Shown here piece after piece: positions 1 through 6,082 of a DNA stretch of 6,082 nt; position 1 is the first letter of the stretch; each line of letters opens with the position of its first letter. The notes beneath the pieces are model-generated. The model saw only the letters and a program-made list of their open reading frames with translations, was not told the DNA's origin and searched no databases. The position numbers were made by a program, and so were the translations under genes. This DNA comes from Promethearchaeota archaeon (GTDB taxonomy: Archaea > Asgardarchaeota > Lokiarchaeia > Sigynarchaeales > SOKP01). The stretch covers positions 1 to 6,082 of the forward strand of contig JAGXNZ010000087.1 of the NCBI GenBank assembly GCA_019894655.1, written 5' to 3'.

Positions 1-460
1 CACTATGGTTTGTTCTACTCGTCCCACCTGCCATTAAAATGTCACAAAAATTAATAATGCTCCCTAATGTGACAAAAGGAAATAGAATTGTTTGTTTAAG
101 ACCTACGGTATGAGCACCATTAGCTTCCTCCTCCAGAAGGCATCCTTCTCGGACTTCGGCACCATCACCCATATTCGCAGAATCCAGAAATGTTGATCCT
201 TCAAAATATCCCCCTTTTAATTCAACTTTTTTCTCTAATTGACAATTTTTAATAGTAACTGGAGACCTGCTGCCTAGCTTAACTCCCGGCATAATAAGTG
301 TCTTTTTGCCAGATATTTTACATCCTGAGTGTATTGTAACATCCTCAGATGATATTCGATTAATATCGACTTCCTCGCTAATTTCAACCGAAGAAGGATT
401 TGGAATTTTAACTCCTTTTTCAATTAAAGCAGTGATTAATGAGTTTTTATTATATACCAT
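1..460 (-). CDS. GlmU-like left-handed beta-helix protein, N-terminal part (cut by window edge)
   Basis: The reading frame is open from an ATG at 458-460 to the left edge, giving the first 153 residues; the C-terminus lies outside. An in-frame stop is only 13 codons upstream and no other standard start lies between, so this ATG is the best choice, although only a weak AAAGAG precedes it. Residues about 22-115 have the short, Gly- and Ile/Val-rich repeating rungs of a left-handed beta-helix (for example VTIHSGCKISG, ANMGDGAEV). Residues 116-153 read GAHTVGLKQTILFPFVTLGS and then INFCDILMAGGTSRTNHS. I recognise this as the hallmark block of a family annotated 'protein GlmU' or UDP-GlcNAc pyrophosphorylase-like, common in deltaproteobacteria and spirochaetes. 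By family it would act on UDP-GlcNAc or a related sugar nucleotide in the cytoplasm, but no nucleotidyltransferase domain is visible in this part and its biochemistry is not firmly known to me. It lies downstream, on the same strand, of a second GlmU-like gene. Confidence 0.8.
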   Translation of the reverse strand, partial: MVYNKNSLITALIEKGVKIPNPSSVEISEEVDINRISSEDVTIHSGCKISGKKTLIMPGVKLGSRSPVTIKNCQLEKKVELKGGYFEGSTFLDSANMGDGAEVREGCLLEEEANGAHTVGLKQTILFPFVTLGSIINFCDILMAGGTSRTNHS

Positions 461-719
461 ATAATCAAATCTCTTTACTGGTTCATATTTCTCATTTTTT
501 TAATAGAAATAATTTCTAACTTCTAATAAACCTTTTTTAGTAATTTATATATTATTATTATTTTTTAGTGGAAATCATTGAATATTAAAAATAGAAATAT
601 CTTCGTTAATTAATTTTATAAAATCTTTAATCTAATTCATTCATTCCATCACTTCAACTTTTAACATGTTATTACTAGTATACTCTCTGCTATAGTGTCC
701 CAATTAGATTTGAGAATTA
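461..719. other. Gene-free AT-rich spacer (259 bases)
   Basis: This spacer lies between two genes on the minus strand. Apart from the TATA-like element at 544-554 I see no gene, no tRNA-like cloverleaf and no strong hairpin. Reading frames on the minus strand end quickly (for example a 7-codon frame near 640-665). Its length argues that the gene at 1-460 is transcribed separately from the nucleotidyltransferase gene upstream. Confidence 0.6.
544..554 (-). promoter_or_regulatory. Possible archaeal TATA box for the GlmU-like beta-helix gene
   Basis: On the minus strand this stretch reads AATATATAAAT within a run of AT. It would place a transcription start near 523 and a leader of roughly 60 bases before the ATG at 460. 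The same ATATATAAATTA core occurs upstream of the plus-strand coiled-coil gene (3803-3814). In such AT-rich sequence chance matches are frequent, so this is tentative. Confidence 0.3.
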
Positions 720-2006
720 TTATAAACTTTTCTTAATAATCCCTTTATTTGGATCATGGTAATAAAGAGTATTTGGAGGGATATTCTCCATTACTATTGT
801 ATGTGCTCCGATTCTTGAATTTTCACTAATGATTTTACCCGTCATAATACTTACATTTATTCCAGTTTTAACGTTTGGTCCGATAATAGTACCTAATTTT
901 CTTCTTCTTGAGTCAACTAAATGACCTTTAATTAACACTTTAACGCTCTTTTCATCAAATCTTAAATTTGCAACTTTAGTTCCTGCTCCCAGATTTACAT
1001 TCTCACAAACAATTGAATCCCCTACATAATTAAAGTGAGGAATTGTAGTATTTGATAAAATAATAGAATTTTTAACTTCACTCATGCCAATGTAGCAATC
1101 ATTAGCAATGTATGTGTGTGGTCTTATAAATGAATTAGGTCCGATTAAATTGTTATTTCCGATATAACAAGGACCCTGAATGTAAGAGCCAGATCGAACA
1201 TTAGTTCCTTCTCCAATATACACTTTCCCTGAGATTTGAACATTTTCTTCAATTGTACCCAAAATTTTCTTTTCTATTTTATCTAAAAGATAACTGTTGG
1301 CATCTAAAAATTGCCAAGGTAATCCTATATCACTCCAGAAATAATCTTTTATGGTATAACCTGCAATGTTCCCATTTAATTGATTTATCAGAATATCCAT
1401 AGAATCTGTAAATTCATATTCCCCTCGAATAGATTTTTCAGTCTTTTCAATTGCTTGAAAGATTTTAGATTCGAATATAAAAACACCTGCATTTGCTAAA
1501 TTTCCTATATTCATCTCTGGTGTGGGTTTTTCAATAATTTGTTCTACAAAACCATTAGGATTTAAAGAGATGATACCAAATTCTGCAGGATTTTTCACTT
1601 CCATTAATAAAATTACACCCTCTACTTTGTTTTCATTAAATTTTTGTACAATTTCTTGATAAACTTTAGGCTCTATTAATAAATCTCCATACATAAATAA
1701 TACAGATTCATTGTTCGCAAAATTTTTAGCTAATCCAAAAGCATGAGCAGTTCCCAATTGATCCTCTTGTGTGATATAATCAATTCTTAAATTGAATTTT
1801 TCTATTCCGGTTCCAAAATACTCTTTAATAATCTCGTTTTTATATCCAACTATTAATAAAATTTCACTAATCCCTGCGGCTTTTAACCCTAAGATTGTGT
1901 GTTCTAACAATGGCTTACCTGCCAGATGGATCATAGGTTTTGGGCGAGAAGAAGTTATAGGCATCAATCTCTTTCCCTTTCCCGCAGCTATGATAATAGC
2001 TTTCAT
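720..2006 (-). CDS. glmU: Bifunctional sugar-1-phosphate nucleotidyltransferase / amino-sugar-1-phosphate acetyltransferase (archaeal GlmU type)
   Basis: This 428-residue enzyme has two domains. Residues 1 to about 240 are a Rossmann-like nucleotidyltransferase with the signature AAGKGKRLMPIT (7-18), RPKPM (21-25), the GTAHAF base-binding segment (85-90), the YGD metal-binding Asp (106-108), EKP (159-161), NAGVF (172-176) and WSDIGLPW (224-231). Residues about 250-405 form a left-handed beta-helix. By family it acetylates glucosamine-1-phosphate (or galactosamine-1-phosphate) and couples the product to UTP, and the first domain may also accept glucose-1-phosphate or dTTP, giving UDP-GlcNAc and related donors in the cytoplasm. 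H324, Y327, N347, K353 and K356 match in identity and spacing the acetyltransferase residues I recall from Sulfolobus ST0452 (His308, Tyr311, Asn331, Lys337, Lys340), so both activities look intact. Length is typical of archaeal fusions. The exact sugar and nucleotide cannot be read from sequence. The ATG has no Shine-Dalgarno but a TATA-like box sits about 26 bases upstream. Confidence 0.9.
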   Translation of the reverse strand: MKAIIIAAGKGKRLMPITSSRPKPMIHLAGKPLLEHTILGLKAAGISEILLIVGYKNEIIKEYFGTGIEKFNLRIDYITQEDQLGTAHAFGLAKNFANNESVLFMYGDLLIEPKVYQEIVQKFNENKVEGVILLMEVKNPAEFGIISLNPNGFVEQIIEKPTPEMNIGNLANAGVFIFESKIFQAIEKTEKSIRGEYEFTDSMDILINQLNGNIAGYTIKDYFWSDIGLPWQFLDANSYLLDKIEKKILGTIEENVQISGKVYIGEGTNVRSGSYIQGPCYIGNNNLIGPNSFIRPHTYIANDCYIGMSEVKNSIILSNTTIPHFNYVGDSIVCENVNLGAGTKVANLRFDEKSVKVLIKGHLVDSRRRKLGTIIGPNVKTGINVSIMTGKIISENSRIGAHTIVMENIPPNTLYYHDPNKGIIKKSL

Positions 2007-2026
2007 ATAAGAGATTAGTTGATGAT

Positions 2027-2036
2027 TATTTTAAAA
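2027..2036 (-). promoter_or_regulatory. TATA-like box of the nucleotidyltransferase gene, leaderless spacing
   Basis: The minus strand reads TTTTAAAATA here, centred about 26 bases before the A of the ATG at 2006. Archaeal TATA boxes are centred about 26 bases before the transcription start, so transcription would begin at or next to the start codon. That fits the absence of a Shine-Dalgarno sequence. It is an inference from spacing in AT-rich DNA. Confidence 0.4.
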
Positions 2037-2173
2037 TTTACTTAAGAAATTTAACAAGGATCATAAATTATTAAATAGGTGAAGACGATGATAGCATTAT
2101 GAATTAAGCTTTATAACAATTAAAATTCAACAACCAACAGATAAGTATCACAATATCTTCTATTGATGACTTT

Positions 2174-3664
2174 TCACGCTTTTTCTACACGAAATATATG
2201 GCTCTTCCAACCTTCTAGTTCAACATATAACCCATTTTCATCGAGATCGTTTCCTTTATACTTATACTCTTTTTCATTTAGTAAATCTGTGAAGCACCAG
2301 TCGTAAATTCCATAAGTTATTTCATTTATTGTTACATGAGCCTTGGAAGGATTTGGATTATAGTTGACTACGATCAATAATCTCTGATCGCCTTTTAGCC
2401 ATTGATATGAGATAATATTTCTGAATGAAGTATCGTTTGAATCCGTAGGTCCTACATCGCATAGAAGCCATTTTGCTTCATTCCACTCTTTTCCGGGAAT
2501 GATCTTTAAAAGTTTATCGTAAAATTCCGCAATTACTATATTGTCTTCTTCAGTAGGTCCTCGTCCTAACTGTACAGGTATTTTTATTTCGTATCCGCGT
2601 GTTTGACCTTCATAAATCAATCGCGCACCAGGTAATGTTGAAGTAATAATTGAAGCAGCCATCGAAGCATCAGCCCCAAATACTGCTATCGCTCTTGGTT
2701 CGTCGTGATTTTCAATAAATCGAAGCAGTCTTTTTTGGTAGTTTATATCAGCGTTAATATGTTCTTTTATACCTTGAACATTAGATTTTATTAAACGCTC
2801 GTATAATCTTCTATCGTAACAATAATCGAAGCCTTGCTGAATTAATTCCCATTCCATATCCCAATAAACTTCAGCAATAAACTTAAAGTCGGGATGTTTT
2901 TTCTTCACTGCGGATATGATATCTACCCAATACTCATTCTCAAGTGGTAAACCCGCTTTTTCACCCCAAGTTTTACTGAAAACATCATTAATCATCAACA
3001 TTGCCATATCACACCTTACACCATCACACTGTTCTGCAATTGAAAGGAGAGTGTTGATTGCTTTGGAACGTGCTTCAGAAGAAAATGCATTTAATTGTAC
3101 CGTGTCTGTCCAAGGGGCAAAATTGGGATCTCTACCATGAGCATAGACGGTATCTCCTACTGAAAAAAAATCGTAAGGTTTGGTCATTAATTCTTCTAAG
3201 GTTCCTTTTATAAATACATCCGATTTCTCAAGCGTCCAGAGATGATCAATCGATACGTGATTAGGAACATAATCTAAAATAAGTGGTAAACCATGTGCTA
3301 TTAAATCGGCTCTAAATGATTTTAGAGCATCATAACCTCCTAATTGAGAGCTGACATGATAATAATACACCGAATAAGGAGACCCAACAACATCTTGAGT
3401 GCTGTAATATCTCAATGCTTTACGATACTCCTCCTGTAAGCCCTCATGATTCATTGCAATTTCTCTTCCTATAGGACTACGTTCCCAAACACCCATCAAC
3501 CAGACGGCATCATAAGGAGTTAATTCCTGATCTATTAGTTCAATGGGTATTGAATCAAGTTTAATACTATAACCATATATATCAGATAAACTTGTTAACC
3601 ACGGCCATGTGTTAATCTCGTATATTTTTGGATGGACGGGCCAAGATAGTTCTTTCGTAGGCAT
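2174..3664 (-). CDS. GH13 alpha-amylase family glycoside hydrolase, intracellular
   Basis: This 496-residue enzyme carries the four conserved GH13 regions in order: DYVPNHV (131-137), GVRCDMAM (215-222, nucleophile D219), FIAEVYWD (262-269, acid/base E265) and IENHDEPR (317-324, transition-state stabiliser D321). The catalytic TIM barrel spans roughly residues 10-400 and a small beta-sandwich C-terminal domain follows (about 415-493). The family retains or transfers alpha-glucosidic bonds; starch, glycogen or maltodextrin are likely substrates, but exact specificity cannot be assigned. The N-terminus lacks a signal peptide or membrane segment, so the enzyme should act in the cytoplasm, for example on stored glucan or imported oligosaccharide. 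The N-terminal PVHPKIYEINTWPWL and the GFDYCYDRRLYERL segment resemble a subgroup I know mainly from bacteria, so acquisition by transfer is possible. The ATG at 3664 sits just before that conserved opening, supporting the start. The next gene on the same strand starts 167 bases downstream. Confidence 0.92.
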   Translation of the reverse strand: MPTKELSWPVHPKIYEINTWPWLTSLSDIYGYSIKLDSIPIELIDQELTPYDAVWLMGVWERSPIGREIAMNHEGLQEEYRKALRYYSTQDVVGSPYSVYYYHVSSQLGGYDALKSFRADLIAHGLPLILDYVPNHVSIDHLWTLEKSDVFIKGTLEELMTKPYDFFSVGDTVYAHGRDPNFAPWTDTVQLNAFSSEARSKAINTLLSIAEQCDGVRCDMAMLMINDVFSKTWGEKAGLPLENEYWVDIISAVKKKHPDFKFIAEVYWDMEWELIQQGFDYCYDRRLYERLIKSNVQGIKEHINADINYQKRLLRFIENHDEPRAIAVFGADASMAASIITSTLPGARLIYEGQTRGYEIKIPVQLGRGPTEEDNIVIAEFYDKLLKIIPGKEWNEAKWLLCDVGPTDSNDTSFRNIISYQWLKGDQRLLIVVNYNPNPSKAHVTINEITYGIYDWCFTDLLNEKEYKYKGNDLDENGLYVELEGWKSHIFRVEKA

Positions 3665-3704
3665 GATTATTCTTACTTTTTTTTATTTTTGAGGATTAAT
3701 TACT

Positions 3705-3714
3705 ATGTAATATA
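3705..3714 (-). promoter_or_regulatory. Possible TATA box of the amylase gene
   Basis: The minus strand reads TATATTACAT, preceded by AAGCGG. Centred near 3710, it predicts a transcription start around 3684 and a leader of about 20 bases to the ATG at 3664. No Shine-Dalgarno sequence is visible in that leader. An alternative A/T stretch at 3681-3690 lies closer to the start codon. Confidence 0.3.
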
Positions 3715-3801
3715 CCGCTTAATTTAAACAATGAATTTTATTATTTACAAAATCATTGATCAAATACCTAATTGTAATTTTATGATATTTTTTAGTAATC
3801 A

Positions 3802-3812
3802 ATATATATAAA
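3802..3812 (+). promoter_or_regulatory. Probable TATA box of the coiled-coil gene
   Basis: The plus strand reads ATATATATAAA with A/T flanks, the best TATA-like element in the 201-base region between the divergent amylase and coiled-coil genes. It predicts a transcription start near 3833 and a leader of about 33 bases before the GTG at 3866. The leader contains AAGTGAG at 3851-3857, which could pair weakly with the 16S rRNA 3' end. Confidence 0.4.
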
Positions 3813-3865
3813 TTATTAAATAATCATACTATAATTAAGAAAAATAAAAGAAGTGAGTTTCGAAA

Positions 3866-4438
3866 GTGAGTGAAGAGAAGGAAGCAATAAGAAAGTTGAT
3901 AATGCTAATTTCTGATCTTCGGGCCAAGGATGAAGAACGATATGAAGCCCATGTCAATTTTATGAACGAAACAATCAAAATGATCAGCGCTATCGAATCC
4001 CAAATGAACAAACATTGGTCCACGGTATTAGATTCTCTCAAAGAATTGAATGAAAATATCAACAGTAATTTAGATTCATTACTCACTGGGATTAATCCTA
4101 AAGGGCTTAGAGAAACGTCCAAATCACTTCAAGAAATTATGGACACAATGAATAAAAGCGTACAATCAATGAATTTGGAAAAAGTACTTAGCGAGCTTAA
4201 AGTTTTAAAAGGCTCTACTCCTGTAAACACACAACCAGTTCCTCAAACTATACCCATCGGTCAACAACCAGAACTAATAACCGCTAACATTAACCTAAAG
4301 CCTCCAACTGGAGTCCCCGCACCAACAATAGATGAAGAAGAAGTTTATGGATTTGTTCCAGGGAAAAAGAAGAAGAAAAAGAAAGAAGATGATGACGAAC
4401 CACATCTAATGAAACCGTCAGATTTGTTCAAAAGATAG
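3866..4438 (+). CDS. Hypothetical coiled-coil protein with C-terminal lysine and acidic tracts
   Basis: This 190-residue protein starts at GTG; AAGTGAG lies about 8 bases upstream and no better in-frame start is evident. I do not recognise a family. Residues about 5-75 are helical and charged. Hydrophobic residues V30, M33, I37, I40, I43, M47, W51, V54, L58, L61, I65, L69 and L72 follow a near-perfect 3-4 heptad spacing, so a coiled coil is likely. After a break at TGINPKG (74-80) a second helix follows, with L81, L88, M95 and M102 at seven-residue intervals (to about 115). Residues 117-157 are Pro/Thr/Gln-rich and probably disordered. The tail has GFVPG (162-166), seven lysines (167-173), EDDDE (174-178) and ends in MKPSDLFKR. 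No cysteine, signal peptide or membrane segment is seen, so a soluble self-associating or scaffold protein is likely. It is divergent from the amylase gene and convergent with the dehydratase-like gene. Confidence 0.8.
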   Translation: MSEEKEAIRKLIMLISDLRAKDEERYEAHVNFMNETIKMISAIESQMNKHWSTVLDSLKELNENINSNLDSLLTGINPKGLRETSKSLQEIMDTMNKSVQSMNLEKVLSELKVLKGSTPVNTQPVPQTIPIGQQPELITANINLKPPTGVPAPTIDEEEVYGFVPGKKKKKKKEDDDEPHLMKPSDLFKR

Positions 4439-4460
4439 TATCTATAAATATTATTCTTGT

Positions 4461-5777
4461 TTATACATTTCTCGTATCTTTTAATCTTTCCATGAACGGG
4501 ATGAGAGTTTTTCTTACTTGTTCAATATTTTCACCGATTTTTTTGAAATTGATAACTATAGCAGGTATGTTATACTCTGTTTTTAGTTTTTCTTTTAGCC
4601 TTTCATAAGTTTTTGAAATTGATGGGCACCCGTATACTTGATTGAAGATCAATCCATCAATGTTCATTTTGCCAGCTGCGTTTAAATACGAATTAGTCAT
4701 GTTTTCATCGTCACATCCTATTCCTTTTGTTGAGGCGTTTAATAGAAAACGCGCATATTCTTCTATAGGATCAGATTTGTGAGATATAGGAATTTCTTCT
4801 AAAAATCCTAACACATCCCAATCTGCATAAATTATCCTACCCCCTAATTTATAGATAATTTCGTGAATTTCTGGTTCCCAACCTTGATACATGGGAGCAA
4901 ATAGCAACTTTGGCATATGAGAGACGTCCATTCCTATACCCTTTCTTATCCTCTCTCTCATCTCTTTAATTAATTGGCTCAAATTTTCTAAATATCTTTG
5001 TGCGTTTGAATTATAATCTTGGAATGTGATAGTTAAGAGTGCTAAAATTTCTGCAAATGTAGCCGGATTGCATGGATAAAAGTTGGAATCGCTAATCTCG
5101 TAAAGAATAGTTTTATAAAACCGTTTTACTTGATTGCCAATACGAAACTGCTTCTGTAAGCTATTATCTGACACAAAATTTCCTGTGATCTTCTCTAATT
5201 CACTAATTCCATTTTTGACATTATTTACCATTTCACTTAAGGTAATATCTTCATTTTCTGAATTCTTCGAAGGAATATCGATTATAATTTGTTTTGGTAC
5301 TATCGTTTTTAACGATTCTGAAAATTTATTCCAACTTCCACATCGCATTGCGAAGCTAAGATTCGCATCTAAATTCTTACCTTTAGATTTATGCATTCCA
5401 TAAAGCGCATTAACCCCATAACATAACTCTGAAGGAACGCCATTACTCACGCCTATCTCATACATTTCATTATATTTATTATTGATAGAAGTAATAACAT
5501 CTTCGAGAATCTTATCAACTATTTTTAACACATCAAACTGACGAGCGATCTCAAGGAATTTAGAAGTTAAACTCCATCCTAATACAGATGTAGCCGATTG
5601 TAAAGGCATTAAATACTTGCTAACTTCGAAAGTTTCCATTCGAATTGGGAAAACGGGCACAGCACCAACTGCAAAAGCTAAATCAGGAAATCCTAAAGCG
5701 ACTGAGATGAGTTTTTTCTTTTCTCTAATTTTTTTTCTTTTTAAATAATCTCTACCTGTCAAAAAGTTTGAAGCCAT
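4461..5777 (-). CDS. 2-hydroxyacyl-CoA dehydratase / benzoyl-CoA reductase family subunit (HgdB/FldB/BcrB-like)
   Basis: This 438-residue protein matches the HGD-D family in layout. PDLAFAVGAVPVFPIRM (31-47) corresponds to the family's 'P-E-hh-A-AGA-hP' opening. SELCYGVNALYG (116-127, C119), MRCGSWNK (144-151, C146) and FNQVYGCPS (378-386, C384) occupy the three cysteine positions expected for [4Fe-4S] ligands. GWEPEIHEIIYKLGGRIIYA and DWD (299-321) is a family hallmark, as is IDGLI (373-377). Other cysteines are C236 and C355. The family performs ATP-driven, radical-based dehydration of 2-hydroxyacyl-CoAs or aromatic ring reduction; members work as two-subunit cores with a separate ATPase activator. 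Neither a partner subunit nor an activator is in this window, so substrate and even catalytic role are open; a solitary homologue of unknown reaction is possible. ATG 5777 is the only standard start after the upstream in-frame stop; no Shine-Dalgarno is visible. Confidence 0.85.
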   Translation of the reverse strand: MASNFLTGRDYLKRKKIREKKKLISVALGFPDLAFAVGAVPVFPIRMETFEVSKYLMPLQSATSVLGWSLTSKFLEIARQFDVLKIVDKILEDVITSINNKYNEMYEIGVSNGVPSELCYGVNALYGMHKSKGKNLDANLSFAMRCGSWNKFSESLKTIVPKQIIIDIPSKNSENEDITLSEMVNNVKNGISELEKITGNFVSDNSLQKQFRIGNQVKRFYKTILYEISDSNFYPCNPATFAEILALLTITFQDYNSNAQRYLENLSQLIKEMRERIRKGIGMDVSHMPKLLFAPMYQGWEPEIHEIIYKLGGRIIYADWDVLGFLEEIPISHKSDPIEEYARFLLNASTKGIGCDDENMTNSYLNAAGKMNIDGLIFNQVYGCPSISKTYERLKEKLKTEYNIPAIVINFKKIGENIEQVRKTLIPFMERLKDTRNV

Positions 5778-6082
5778 CTTTAGAACAGAGGTAAAGCTTA
5801 CAACATCATCAGCGTATATGCTCGTTTTAGGTTCATCTCAAATTGCAGTTATTTATTTCGTTTGTTAGGACTACAATTTAAAAATAGTCATATAAAAGTA
5901 ATAAATTTTATGAGTAAATTTTAAGGTTCTAAAATACTATATGAAACATTTTTAACCTGTTTTTGAGTTAAAGTTATTATATTTTAATATAAAATTACAA
6001 TTAATGTATGATTACGATTACGAAATGGTTTACAGTTTAACGTGAAAGGCTTACTTTTAAAAATATTAACTTTTTAACAGAA
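5778..6082. other. Gene-free AT-rich region upstream of the dehydratase-like gene
   Basis: The 305 bases to the right edge contain only very short frames, such as a 13-codon plus-strand frame from 6004 and a 12-codon minus-strand frame from 5836. TATA-like stretches facing the dehydratase gene lie near 5848-5858 and 5888-5899; either could be its promoter, with leaders of about 50 or 90 bases. A 6-base inverted repeat with a 3-base loop (5981-5995) is made only of A and T and is weak. No RNA gene was recognised. Confidence 0.5.

Noticed and set aside
1792..2010. 72-codon plus-strand frame over the start of the nucleotidyltransferase gene
   Set aside because: It is antisense to the highly conserved N-terminal signature of the nucleotidyltransferase, so it is a shadow frame.
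2007..2173. Spacer between the amylase and nucleotidyltransferase genes, checked for tRNA, small RNA or a riboswitch
   Set aside because: Apart from the TATA-like box at 2027-2036, no conserved tRNA arms, GC-rich stem or known riboswitch core is visible.
2916..3140. 74-codon plus-strand frame inside the amylase gene
   Set aside because: It overlaps the conserved GH13 coding sequence on the other strand and has no recognisable features.
3835..4122. 95-codon minus-strand frame opposite the coiled-coil gene
   Set aside because: It lies wholly antisense to a gene with clear heptad structure, its product is serine/leucine-rich without a recognisable motif, and it has no promoter or ribosome-binding support. 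It is best explained as a shadow frame.
5134..5403. 89-codon plus-strand frame inside the dehydratase-like gene
   Set aside because: It is antisense to the family-matching coding sequence; its Phe/Ser/Ile-rich product reflects AT-rich composition rather than a real membrane protein.
5798..5836. 12-codon upstream frame on the minus strand (MNLKRAYTLMML) before the dehydratase-like gene, considered as a leader peptide
   Set aside because: There is no ribosome-binding site and no attenuator-like hairpin, and it may not even be in the transcript. Such short frames are expected by chance.
5981..5995. Inverted repeat of 6 bases with a 3-base loop (ATTTTA/TAAAAT)
   Set aside because: It is made only of A and T in an AT-rich stretch, so it is too weak for a terminator or operator and expected by chance.

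Overview
The window is strongly AT-rich and carries five genes: four complete and one cut by the left edge. It is most likely from an archaeon. Two observations support this. First, the complete sugar-nucleotide gene encodes the archaeal/thermophile-type fusion of a nucleotidyltransferase and a left-handed beta-helix acyltransferase. Second, the gene starts mostly lack Shine-Dalgarno sequences but have TATA-like boxes, one about 26 bases before a start codon as expected for a leaderless archaeal transcript. The low GC, the bacterial-looking metabolic enzymes and the coiled-coil hypothetical protein would suit an Asgard (Lokiarchaeota-like) genome. That placement is inference; no marker gene is present.

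Layout. Positions 1-460 (minus) hold the N-terminal 153 residues of a beta-helix protein of the family often annotated 'protein GlmU' or UDP-GlcNAc pyrophosphorylase-like. Positions 720-2006 (minus) hold a complete bifunctional sugar-1-phosphate nucleotidyltransferase/acyltransferase. Positions 2174-3664 (minus) hold an intracellular GH13 alpha-amylase-family enzyme with all four catalytic motifs. Positions 3866-4438 (plus, GTG start) hold an unrecognised 190-residue coiled-coil protein with a lysine tract followed by an acidic tract. Positions 4461-5777 (minus) hold one subunit-like protein of the 2-hydroxyacyl-CoA dehydratase (HgdB/FldB/BcrB) family. Positions 5778-6082 contain no gene that I can support.

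How the genes relate. The three left-hand genes share a strand and a carbohydrate theme: alpha-glucan cleavage, sugar-1-phosphate activation with amino-sugar acetylation, and a second GlmU-like beta-helix protein. Gaps of 167 and 259 bases, and separate TATA-like boxes, suggest individual transcription rather than a tight operon. The coiled-coil gene is divergent from the amylase (shared 201-base promoter region) and convergent with the dehydratase-like gene (22-base gap), so neither arrangement implies a shared function. I see no tRNA, rRNA, CRISPR array, insertion sequence or phage gene, and no clear undescribed multi-gene system. The least explained items are the coiled-coil/lysine-tract protein and the solitary dehydratase-family subunit.
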